From Aquila chrysaetos chrysaetos (lineage: Eukaryota > Chordata > Aves > Accipitriformes > Accipitridae): 64,000 nt of DNA. Positions within the stretch are counted from its first letter, which is position 1; every line of letters starts with the position of its first letter. The stretch is taken from assembly GCF_900496995.4 (NCBI RefSeq), contig NC_044027.1, positions 8,146,743-8,210,742 of the forward strand, written 5' to 3'. This document shows, in pieces, positions 52,777 through 64,000 of the stretch. The notes beneath the pieces are model-generated. The model worked only from the letters and a program-made list of their open reading frames with translations. It was not told the origin of the DNA and ran no database searches. A program made the position numbers and the translations under genes.

Positions 52777-55700
52777 CTGAGTACCAGCCCCTGTAGCCCT
52801 TGGTGCAGCTCAGAGCAGGAAGGGGCCACCCAAAGTGGGGTCCCCCCTATGTGTGCCCCGAGGACAGCTGTGGAGGCCAGTCCCCAAACCTGCTGGGCAA
52901 GGGCTCTCCTGGCCCCCGCCCTCGCGTCACACTGGGAGTGGGGACCCATTGAGTCAGAGCAATGTGGCAAGGGACAGGAAGGCTGGTGGGGACCCCGCAG
53001 ACATGGGTGAAGGAGGACAGCTCTGACCCTCCCAGTACGGGGCAGTTTCAAAGCTAGAAAGACCTTTCTGGGCATTTGCAAAAGGCTGTATCACTCTGCC
53101 AGGAGTGCCAGAGCCTCACCAGCGAAGCAGGCACAGGCAGGATGAGGTGGGTGGCAAGGGAAGGCCTCCAGTAAGGGGGTTTTCCCAGGACTCCCCCAGC
53201 CCCAGTCTGGCAGTGGGACTGGGGCACTGGTGGGATGGTGTCAGGGGAACCCAGCACAGCCCTCTCCGAAAGAGCAAAAGGAGCTAATTCCTCAGAGAAG
53301 CTCGGAAAGCAACCGGGGAAAAATAATTTGAAGGACGTTAAACACCAAGAAATGATGTCCACCTCTGCCACGTGTGCTGGGCTAATTATTGAGAGCCGGT
53401 GAGATGGCACATCCTCACCCAGATGGATGTGCCTTGTGCTGAAGCTGCAAACCCGCTCGCTTATCCTGACGGACTGGGCAGCCAGGCCGGTGCCAGTCAC
53501 GCTCTGGGACCTGCTCAGCAGGATGTGACAGGCTGGCGGATGCCAAACAGGCAGCAGGTCCCAAAAATGCCCAGCCTGGGGAGATGGGGGCTGAGCTGCC
53601 CTCCCACAGGGTGCCCTTGCAAGCCCAGGGGACAGGGCAGGCTAATCCTGCCCCATGGGTGCTCGGTGCTGTCTGGGGTGGTGGGTGTGTGATGTGGCAG
53701 ATCCCTGCTGGCAGCTCAGGACCTGCTGCTGCCTGGCAGGAGGTTCCCACATCAGTTTTGTTGGCAAAGGGCCGGGCAGCCCTGACGGCACAGCAGCGAG
53801 TCGAGAGGGAGGCGAGCAGCCCCGGTGCGGGCTGGGCAGCTCAGCACACGGACCGCGATGGGAAGTGACAGTGCAGCACAGGCAGCCGCCAGCCTGTCCT
53901 CAGGGCCACCCGTGAGATGGAGCCCAGCGTCAGGGCGATTGCACTTGCGGGGTGACGGCTCAGTGAGAAACGGGGCCGGGGCACAACTCGAGTCAAGCGT
54001 GAGCAGCTCCAGTGAGGCAGGTGAGGAGATGGCTTCTGGGTCTTGCTCAGCTTCCCAAATACAGCAGAAACGTCCGCATGACCCCGGTGTGCAGCTATAG
54101 GAGCGGGTCAGGTTCCCGTGCCGAGCATTGAGAGGCGACGCAGGATGTGTGCCGTGCCACCCGTGGCCCGCGATGCTGCGGGAAGGGGAGGCAGCAGGGG
54201 CCGGCCAGGCCGGGCGGGCAGGGGGTGGCTGCCAGCCCCTGGGCTCAGCGTGTTGCTGGGTCACTCCCCGTGGGTGCTGCAGCCACCAAAGCAGTGTTTA
54301 CCAGGGTGAGGGCTCCAGCACTGGGGGAACGGCATGGGGCACCCCAAAACGGGAATGGGTGGGCTGTTGCACCCACCTATGGCCACCCTATGGGAAATGG
54401 GTTGATGGGCACCCAGCGCCTTGCCATGCCCCCAGGGTCCTGGGAAAGAGCCCATCTGGGGACCTACGTGCAACATGGATGGCACCGGGAAGGTGTTGGG
54501 GATGCTGTGCAATGCTCCACTCCCACGCTGCTGAATTTACAGCAGGGATTAATATTTGATACCTTCCCTTCACCCTGGGCTCATCATTCCCCAGTTGCCG
54601 TCCTCACCGCGTGGGCAGCCAAGGCGGGCGGTGCACTGCAGCCCATTGGGGAACAGCGCATCCACGGCAGGGCCAGTGGAGAGGCTTTGGGGTGGCCAGA
54701 GCCGGGGGCTGGCAGCTGTCACGCCCCCTCCCCTGTCTGCAGGAAAGGGATGAGGTGGGGAGCAGCACAGGCAGGCCTGGGGTGACAGGGCAGGACAGAA
54801 CAGGACAGTGGCATAGGCATGGGGAAGACCTCTCCCCGCCACTGCAAGCTGCTGTAAAATCCCTCGTTTCCAAGGCAACGTGGGGATCCCACAGCTGGGA
54901 GCAGGCAGAGCTAGGATGGGATGGGATGGAATGCTCACCTGCCCCTTGCAGCTGCCTGCTGGGCACCCCACAGCTCCTGCCTGGGGGTGATGCTCTCATT
55001 TTCCCTGAGCGAGGAGCAGCTGAGCTGGCTGGTGGCATCATGATCCCCGGGCTGGGTGCAGGGAGGCTCTCCCCTCCTTCCAGCTTCTCTCCTCCTCTTT
55101 CCCTCACATCACTTTCCTTCCCCCAGCTCTGAAACAAGAGAGAAGCCAGACCCTGCTGCCCGCTTCAGGGGCTCAGGAGGGAGCTGGAACCTGTCCCGCA
55201 GACCCCAACAGCTTTGGTGGCAGAAGAGGGTGAGTGTGAAGTCTGCAAAGCAGCCACTGGCTTTAGGGTCCCTGCCTGTAAAGGGGGTTGTAAACCCCAC
55301 ATTCCTGTCTGCCTCCTTGGGAATGACGGGTTGGTCCCCAAAGGCAGGCAGGCAACGAGTCTTGAACTTAAGCACAGGGCATCCATCTGCTGACCCGCAG
55401 CACCGCCAGAGGCAAGAAGACACCTGTTTGGGGTGCCCTCGCCCCACAGAGTGACTGCAAGGAGGGATCTCAGCGTTGCCCTGCCAGCCAGATGCAGCAC
55501 CAGTGTGCAGTGGGAGCTGTGCCCCAGCAGCCCAGGCAGAGCAGCCAGCACCAGTGCTGGGCAGGGCTGCCAGGCATCCCTCCTGCCTACCCAAGCAATG
55601 CCACACGCCAGCAACAGTCACTCGTGATCCCCCAAAGTCATCAAGCCCCGCAGTGATGCACAAACTGACCTCCTTGCTGCTGGGCTGATGACTTTAACAC

Positions 55701-58700
55701 TAGGCAGTGCTCAAGGCAGCGAGGCCAGGGTGGGAGCCCACCACCCCGCACCCTTCCACGGAGACGTTTCCTGCCAAAGGCACAAGAAGGGGTGTTTCTC
55801 CTACCAGCTCTGGGGAAAAGCCTGCTCTTTTCCCAGCCTGCTGGCTCCTTCCCGCAGCCAGTCTGCAGACGCCAGCACAGTCTCCGTCTGCAGCTGCCAC
55901 CCAGGCCAAACCTCAGGCACAGGCAGAGCTCCCCCATGCCAACACACGCTATCCTGGAGCCAGGAGAGGCACGTGGAAGAGGGGAGAGTGGCATCTCTCG
56001 GGGGTCCCCTGCACCAGGAGACACAGCACACACTCCTCCCTGCCCCATCTCACCTCTGCGGTGATGGAAAGCCACCCCACTACTTTGCCTCCTTGCTCCT
56101 GCTGTAAGGCAGAGCCTGCCAACAATTTGGAGATAACTAGGAGTTTTATGGGTTCACAGGCTGGCTTGCTGCTCCACAGCAGTATCCTGCATACAGCTTT
56201 GAGCAGAGCACACAAGCATACAGATAACACCTCCTGCTTTAACCTGTAATGGTGCTCCAGTTTCCCACAGGCTACTCCGTGCCTGAACCCGCAGCTTTAG
56301 CCAACTACACCATATCTCACCTGACCAAGGTCTGCCTGAGCCTACGAGACCCACCGGGTTCAGCCACGATGGCTCTCTGAAGGTGCCAGGGGATTATTTC
56401 CTTTTGCTCAGCAACTTCCCTGTGAAGTGTGTGAAAGATGGAAGACTGGACACTCACCATGAGCCACCCTACGGCCAGGAACACGTGTGACATGGCCAAG
56501 ATACTGAAGGCTTGTTTTGGAGGCAAACCCACAAGTTAAAAAGGCTCAACCACTTGCCCTGCTATCTTTAAGCAGTAGACTGAGCCAACACTGGATTAAT
56601 TATATTATGCCATGATGGACACTGTTGCTAGGTTACAGCGATCGGTCCCTAAGCCCATCCTACTGCAGGATTTCCCCAGAATCACCCATTTGCGAGCTCA
56701 GGGGCATCCCAGAAGGACAGGCAAGCACTACAGTCTCTCCAAGAAGCAGGATCCTTGACTGCAGGGAAGTTGCAGGCAGCACACCCATTAGACATCTTGC
56801 CCCCAGCCCAGCCATCTGCCTGCTAGCTGCCCTCCCTTCAGCTCTGCCTGGCCTGTCCTGCGCAGCCCAGGTGTTTGTCTGGCCCTGCAGCACCTCCAGG
56901 AGCCTGTGGTTGCTCGCAGGGCAATCCTCCTCCGAGAGCACCTGCAAGTTCCCACATTCATTTTGTGTCCCGCTAAAACCCGAGTTTCAATAACCTTTTC
57001 ACGTTCACTGCTGAAGGGAAGGAACCAAATTCCCACCCTGGGCCTCAGCAAGCCAGGGAAAAACTTGTGACCTTACGGGAGCAACAGAAATAGGGTGGAG
57101 CTGAATCCCTCAAAGGGCAGGATCATTGCACTCCTTGCACGTGGCTCCTGTCGTAAATCATGGGGAATGGTGAAGACCTGGTGCACTGGTAAGCCAGCTG
57201 CTAGCTGCCAGTTGCCAGCAGAATACAGCTGTGAAGGCCAGCCCCATTACAGGTTGCAGCAGGAGATGTATTGTGCGGGAATCATTAAGTACCAGCCCTG
57301 GCATGACCTCATCTGGACTGGCGCGGCCACAGAAAGATGAACTCAAAGGGGAGCCGGTGCCAAGGATGGCTGCTAGCACAGCCAGGGGACAGCCTGTCCA
57401 GCAGAACAAAAGCAGCGCAGGGATACAAGGCCCGTCCGCACAGGGCTAGGAGGGGGGAGCAGTATTTAAACAACAGTGCTGGCAAAGGAACAAATAAGCA
57501 TAAATTGGCCAGGAATAAATCTGGATGGCAATTATCAAGCAGCTCTCAAGCCTCAAGGCAGAAGACTGACAGACAGCTTTCCACAGGGATGCCAGAGACT
57601 GAGCTGGTTTGGGGGTGGTGGGAGCTGCAAGGACGGTCAGTCTGTCTTTGCACTATTTTTCTATCTGGTATTTTGACACAGGGGTAGAGGAAGCCATAGA
57701 TTGGGTATCAAGAGACGTGGTCCTTTTGGCACAGGCTGTGCCATGCAGGGCTGGGGTGCATGGCTCAGCAGCTTGATTCTCTTGCAGGGATGAGTTTTGT
57801 GACAGCCACTAACACAGATTAACACGAACAAGCGCTTTAGCAAGCAGGGATGGCCACCTGTGCTAAGGAGACTTGGGCCATCAGGAGAAAGATGCTGTGA
57901 ACCTGCTGCCTTTGCACAGGAGGAATCCTCAGGGAGAGTATGTACAAGCATGGAGGAGTCAGACAGTTCCAGGCCACTCGGGTGCAGGTGAGCTGGAAGG
58001 TCTTGCTAAAATGGGCTCCCAGCTGGGGAGCCACAGGGATGCCAGCACAGAAGGCACACTGTGAAGCCGGCAGAGATCAAAATGTCAGTCTGCTCTTGGA
58101 ATACGACTTCACCCCCATCTTGTCGCAGCAGCTCCATCAAGTCACACGCCAGAAGTTGCCAAGAGTGACAGGAGCTGCTAACCGTCACGCTCTATCATCC
58201 CACACCAGGGACAGGTACAGCAAGGAACACTCCCCAGAATAAACGCTGGGTGCACAGCTCCCATTCATGTCTTGGGTTAGCAGCACAGCCCTGGCTGTCC
58301 CAGCCAGGATACTACACATGCTGTCCACAAAACAGACACACAGACTCCTGCAGACTAATCTTCTCTCCTCCTGGAGGGCTGCCAGACCAGCCCTGATGCT
58401 CCAGCAAACAGAGGCTGCCCATCAGGCAGCTCTTGTACCGCACCCTGCAGAGGCTTGGTCAGCAGCTGAGCAATCCTGGCTGAGAAAACACAGCAGGTGG
58501 GAACAGGGGACTTCAGACTTACCTCTCATGACTTATCATGAATGCTCTGGCTTCAAGGTGGCACAGTGGAAGCCAAGATGCAATCATATAGTGGCCGAGG
58601 GCCCTGCGGATCTCAACCAGCTAGCAGTGCAGAGGCAGGGGAACAGGCAATATGGCTTTCAGGCATGTGCCTCCAGCAGCAGCCCCCAAGGACAGGGCTC

Positions 58701-61700
58701 CCCTTGCTGCACTTGGGAACCAGGCCCAGCTGGCAGGCTACAAATGCAGTGATAAATCTGCACTTCTCCCTGCTGCTGCTCTAAACCAACTGAGACCTTG
58801 TACTGCATGCAGCTCTGGCCAGCATTAACTGCAAGAAATTGCAGCTCCTCAGCCTCAAGCTCTTGATTTTTTTTTGGATGACTCATAAACCCAAAAGCAA
58901 ATACACTGGTACCTCTAGAGATGCTCACAGGAACTATTTATATCGATGTGATCCTGCAGAAGCTTCCCCATAATGACAGGCGCATACACATACTTCTTAT
59001 ATTTAGCTTATTTGAAAGACTGGGTATGGGAGACCCCAGCTCAGACAAGGTCTATTTCTTTCTCCTTTCACTCACACTTGCTGGCATTGGATTACACCTC
59101 ATGCTGTAGCCCCAACTGGTTCAGCATTCTTTGCTGCTATTCCCTTCCATGCTGCCACTTCACTCACAGGGTGGGATTTTTCTGGCCTTGCTGCCAAAGC
59201 CAAAACATGCCACACACCCTCCTGGGGCTCTAATGTAAGTAAAGAGAACTCTCGCATCTGCTTTTCTCTTTTAAAGGAGTATTTTGGAACACAATGACTC
59301 ATCTTTCCTTGTTTTTGTCTCAGCTCCTTGTGCTGACAAGGAACATGAGCTGCAGGGAGTGTAAAGGCTCCTGCGGTGGTCAAATCTGGCCCAGGTGAAA
59401 GACAAACCAATGCCAACATCAATGTTTCCAGGGGACTCAGCGCCTGTACAGCCTTCTGCTAACGAAAAGCCGCGTTCACAAGTAAGCAGAGCTGAACAAA
59501 AACGCTATCTCCCTTACGCTGCATGAAACAACAGCTCTCTCAGGACAAATTTTAGTTTTGGGGAAAGAACTCATGGTTTTTATGTTCAACTGTGGGGTTT
59601 TTTTTTTCAATGATTTTTAATTTAGCGCCCTGTTTCATGAAGTGTAAGAATGCAACAGCATGAGGAAGGGGCAGTGGGATGTCCTTCTGTGAAACAGTCC
59701 TGGAAGGACACACAGCTCCTGAGCCCAGGCAAACATGCTTGTGGTGGAGAAGAAGACATGCAGAGGCAGTTGTACAACAGAGCTTTATAGTCAGAATGGA
59801 TTGTACCAGGTTTTTTCGATGCAAAATGGAACATGACCCAAAAATCTTCACAGAACAGAAGTGCTTTCAGGAATGCAGCCAGCTGAAGCTCAAACACCTG
59901 CCTGCCTTTTCACACGGGAGGCCACAAACTGGTCATGTCCCAATCTACTTTTTCCTCCCCAGACGTGCAAAGTTTGAACTGTCCCATGCAATTTCCCTAC
60001 AGTGTCATGTGAAATGTGGTAATGCTCAGAGAAGTAGGCAAATGCTAATGGCAAACAGACCTGAAAAATATACTGCTCATGCAGCAAAAAACCCAGTTTG
60101 CTTTATAGGGAAACAGTTGCAAGTGCATTTTGGGGGCTGGGGGAAAGAAAAAGAAAAACGGAGCAGGTAACTGCCTGCTGGCCAAGACAACTCTGGAGTG
60201 GATAACGGATCAAAAGAACTCCTTGCTTTATATGGATGTAGAAGGAAACTCCAGTTTGGATTTCATGGTTGACATTTTACAACAAAAAGGGGAGAGGGAG
60301 AACAAAACCAAACCTCAAATCAACCTGCAAGCAACAGGGTAATATAATGCACAGAACCTGGAGGGAGCTTCACTGTCTGAGCTGTGAAAGGGACACCAGA
60401 ACCAAACCAGAAGGGTGTATGGAGAACTAAAAAGCTCCATCAAACACAGGGGCTGCTCACTGAGACACAGGCAAGTGTGAAGGGCTGGCCTGTAGTGCCC
60501 ATCCAATGGCAACCGATGCTGCTGAGCAAGTACCAAGCCATGGGTTTAAGTTCAAAGCAAAAATTAAAAGGCTTTCCAAACTCATGGGATAGGAGGAGGC
60601 TCTCCACTTGGGGCAGGGAAAGGCAGCATGTTGGCTGCTGGGAGGCTTGGCCCAGTAAACACGGCTGCAGTATCGACAGAAGCTGGACCAGGAAGGATGC
60701 TGTCTGAGCTACAGTGGTTGTCCCTCTCAGCGTAGAGAGGCAGCCGGTGTTTTACAGCATGACTGTAAAATGCCTGAGAAGCAAATGCCTTGCCATGCTA
60801 ACACTTCCCTGTAGACAGTTCTGAAGCTCTGGATATCTTAATTTCCACATGAGAGTCATGTCCCTGAGAGGTACCGAAGGGAGGGGATTCTAGTATATGC
60901 AAAATCAAGGGTGGGAAATGCAGAAAAGCACTGATTTTTCTCTCTCTTTCAGGTTAGCTTTGCACTTTGCATTGTTTTCCCAAACTGCATAGCAGCTTAC
61001 GTGTAGTGTCTGAGACACTGGGGCCACGGAAATCAATGGGGCCTCATGAATTCCAACAGCAGCACCAGTAAGTGCTAATTAAGCTGCTGTGCAGAAAGGT
61101 CCCATTCAAAGGACTCCAAAATCACACACACTCTCACTTTGGCCCTGTGGCTGCTGTTTTAGAGAGCTGTACCATAGCATGATCTGCTCGATTTAAAGCT
61201 CATCAACTGCTGGGTGGAGCAATGGCCAATACCACCTTTCTCATTAAAAAAATAGGAAGGATAAAAAGTTAAAGACTTGAGACAGGCGAGCACGATGCAT
61301 TCATGCGGCATGTTTTGTTGCACTCCTCTTAACAAGACAGGAATTTCAGGTGTGCAGGAGTGGAATATAGCAGAGGCAGAGCAGGAGACAGGTCCCCTTT
61401 GCCTCCCACAGCCTGCCAGCTACCCGACAGGGCATCTCTGGAAGGAGAAAAACGACAGCCTGGAAGTGGGCCTGGGAACTGTGCCCTGAACCTTCCCCTT
61501 ACTCAAGTACATCTCAGCTAGGTTTACTTTGTGTAACAAATGCACCAGAACAGCACACACAGATGTAAAGCTTTTCTTTTGCCAACTCTGTTTTGAGAGA
61601 ATATATGGCAAAGAGCCAAAGCTTTACACATCTGCACCTGTCCTGGTGTGACTCGTAAGAAAAGATGGAGACAGCAACAATAGAAGAGTCCACTGCATGT

Positions 61701-61713
61701 ACATGCAGCCAGC

Positions 61714-63312
61714 CTACAGCTCCTCATAGTCCCCACCTCCTCGCGGCTTGCTCATGCTGGCTCCTCCTCCTCCAAGAAAAGCCTCAAGTTCATCTATCTC
61801 GCTGTTTTTCTCCTTGCTCTTCTTTTTCTTTTTCTTTTTCTCCTCTTTGCTCTCCTCCTTCTCTTTGCTCTTCTTGTGTTTGCTCTTCTTTTTCACAGAC
61901 TTCTCCTCTTCCTGCAAAATGAGAAAATTTTTATTAGTAAACCCTCTGAGCATGCCAGTAACCCAGCATATATCACCCTGAAACTTGGCTCTGACAGGAA
62001 CCTTACTGAGAGTGAAGCATCTACTACAAAGGCTGGCTTGGAGTTAATTCCAGAAGACCCTTCTGTGAGATTGGGCAGAAGAGAGGAAAGACCATCTGGT
62101 TTATACATAGTAGTGGTCCATCAGGCAGTTTGTGCCTGACAATACCACAGTACTGAACAGGCAGAAATGTCAAAGACAAAGCCTTCTGCAGACTTCCCTT
62201 GCTGCCTCTGAGATTAGGTCTGTCGGGGACCCCCCTCTGCTTGGAAGAAGTCATGGTGCTATCAACAGACACAACCCAGCAGAGATGCACTGCTCTATTT
62301 AATCCTATATTTTATAAACTCGAACACTGCCTTTTCAAAATTCAACTGTTCTAAAAGCTTGCTTTTAAGCTTAATGGTCTGCAGAGCCTGGGAGGCACAG
62401 ATCTGGCTGTACGATGTGAGAATGGAAGGAAGTCCACCAGGTACAGACAGTACACTGTAGAAGGCCACCCCTCTCCTTGGCTGGTAGATAATATGGCAGA
62501 TCAGCTCTGAATAATTAAATAGTACCTCTTTGCTTTTCTTTTTCTTCTTCTTTTTCTCCTTAGAAGGTTGCTTATCTGTTCAAACAAAAAAACCCGACAT
62601 TGTTTTTAATCAATTTAAACAGTAAAAGATGCAATTCTGCCCTGTCCCAGTTTCCAAGAACAAAATATTCCATCCTGGAGCCACGTATAAAGGCAATCCC
62701 AACATCTCAGGACAAACTGAGCCCCTTTAGAAACCAACACAGGCCCCAGCAGTCACACCCTAACTTAACCATATACATCTAGTTTAATTATGAGCATTAT
62801 ATTATCTATATCATTCTGTGTTATGAACACTGACCTGAGTGTTCACTGTATCACAGCTACTAAGAAACAAATATAGAGACCAGCTCTACAAACTGGTCCA
62901 AAGGCCAAATTGGGGACCAGATTATTATTTCCACAACTGAAGAAGAGCTCCTGGGAACAATTTTCCTCTGACCACTAAATATTTGAAGGCAGATGGAAAT
63001 CCTACCAGGCATGGTTTGTGCTTCTGTGAGTTGAGCTAGTAATGGAAGGACCATTCAGGACATGGTGTCAACAGATGGGAGCATCCTGACAGGCTAGCAC
63101 TCACTGTTGTTTGAACTGTGTATGGAAATTGTATCACCACGAGGCCAAAGCGTCAGCGCTGCAGCCCTGCTCTACAGGGGTGGCTACTTTTCATGGTATC
63201 AAATGAGTCCCAGAGTCCATCACTGTCAAAACATTTATCCCAAGTTATTGTGGCTGATGACTTGGCTGCTGATTTGACTGCTGAAGGTCCACTGCCTTTG
63301 CACAAAACCTTC
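61714..63312 (-). CDS. RABL6: RABL6, last three exons (C-terminus)
   Basis: Rab-like protein 6 (PARF, RBEL1) is a large GTPase-related protein with a disordered, lysine-rich C-terminus; its N-terminal GTPase region would lie beyond 64000. Exons in phase: 63312-63188 (contains SSATITWDKCFDSDG then LWDSFDTMK), 62575-62526 (KQPSKEKKKKKKKSKE) and 61911-61714 (EEEKSVKKKSKHKKSKEK to the end). The terminal residues are DELEAFLGGGGASMSKPRG then GGDYEEL; the acidic LEAFLGGG and DYEEL ending matches my memory of the family. The donor at 63188 (GTAGCC) is weak, but its phase fits the next exon exactly. The polybasic stretch is a likely nuclear-localisation region. Strand and neighbour order agree with human synteny. 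Confidence 0.82.
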
Positions 63313-64000
63313 CTGAACAGGAGAGTATCTACTTGGCTGTTTCACAGGAGGCTTTATAACTGTACCATGTTTCACATGTGGTATTCAATTGTCAATCTTA
63401 CCTACACACTGTTTTTATCTCAGCTGATCTGTAAATACAAGTCAGCCATAGAGAAGTCTAATTGCTCGTCAAGCTCCAACTATCTGACTACCAAGATATG
63501 TTTTTATATTTATTCCAGAAAGAGGAGATAGGAGGAACCCACATTGAATTATTAAAGATGCTAAACTGAAGCTAAATTATTGACCTGGGCCTCTGCAGAC
63601 GCACTTCTAGCTATTTCAAGCTGTGCTGTTCAGCAATTCAAAGCGACAAGCTGATGAAGCCATCGCAGCCTGTGACACCTTGCTTACACTTTTGAAATAG
63701 CTATTCAAAGGCATCTCTCTCTGGTGCTGCTTACAGCTTTTCCCCTCAAGTCTTTAACTTCCCATCTTTTGTGGTGACATCAGGGGCAGATCTATAGGAA
63801 GTTGCTTTGCAGTAATGCCAAGACAGCAGAAATTATTTGCACAAGTAAGATTCGTTCCCTCAGGGAATGGCGGGGGGGGGGGAAGACCGAGGAATACTTA
63901 GGTTGTGATCAGAACCCCACCCCACCTTTCCCAAAAATAGAAGAGCAAATTGGCAGGGTATGTCAGAGCATTTTGCTCAAGTTGATCCAAATTCTTGAGG

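Larger units (their letters stand above)
49160..61200. other. AJM1-RABL6 spacer, no gene supported
   Basis: About 12 kb that grades from GC-rich to AT-richer DNA around 56 kb. Open frames up to about 380 codons in 49-55 kb overlap on opposite strands, carry no domain I recognise and show no consistent splice context. The right part may include a long RABL6 3' UTR, but no clear AATAAA was seen. It contains a CTC-rich tract (51005-51055) and a hairpin (52739-52776). Confidence 0.5.

Overview
The window is vertebrate nuclear DNA, most likely from a bird. The evidence is intron-rich genes with GT/AG splicing, CpG-island promoters, a GC-rich minisatellite-laden middle (about 13-55 kb) flanked by AT-richer DNA, and one lone CR1 LINE fragment with the avian-type 3' end. 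I see no operons, CRISPR arrays, tRNA or rRNA genes, and no retroviral or LTR element.

Six genes can be supported. TRAF2 runs leftward (5' part only; coding exons at 12299-12112, 11494-11416, 11065-10967 and 412-341, noncoding first exon at about 13.7 kb). EDF1 runs rightward (five exons, 17307-20404, complete, 148 aa). MAMDC4 runs leftward (28 phase-consistent coding exons, 33437-23010, plus a tentative tiny last exon). PHPT1 runs leftward (three exons, 38392-37257, 123 aa). AJM1 runs leftward (one large coding exon, 43227-39984, with a one-base frame break in a homopolymer, and an inferred noncoding first exon at 48.8 kb). The 3' end of RABL6 runs leftward (last three exons, 63312-61714). 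From general knowledge, this order and these relative strands match human 9q34.3 (RABL6, AJM1, PHPT1, MAMDC4, EDF1, TRAF2), so this is an ordinary conserved syntenic block.

The genes do not form one pathway. TRAF2 is a TNF-receptor adaptor and ubiquitin ligase feeding NF-kB and JNK. EDF1 is a ribosome-associated coactivator of the MBF1 family. PHPT1 is a phosphohistidine phosphatase. MAMDC4 and AJM1 both belong to the apical pole of epithelial cells. RABL6 is a Rab-like GTPase with a lysine-rich tail. Non-coding points of interest are twin perfect NF-kB motifs in a TRAF2 intron, a 39-bp minisatellite beside the TRAF2 promoter, G-rich arrays beside the AJM1 first exon, a perfect 11-bp hairpin at 52.7 kb, and a likely exon fusion joining two MAM modules of MAMDC4. 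I found no convincing previously undescribed system. The 49-61.7 kb interval holds no gene I can support.
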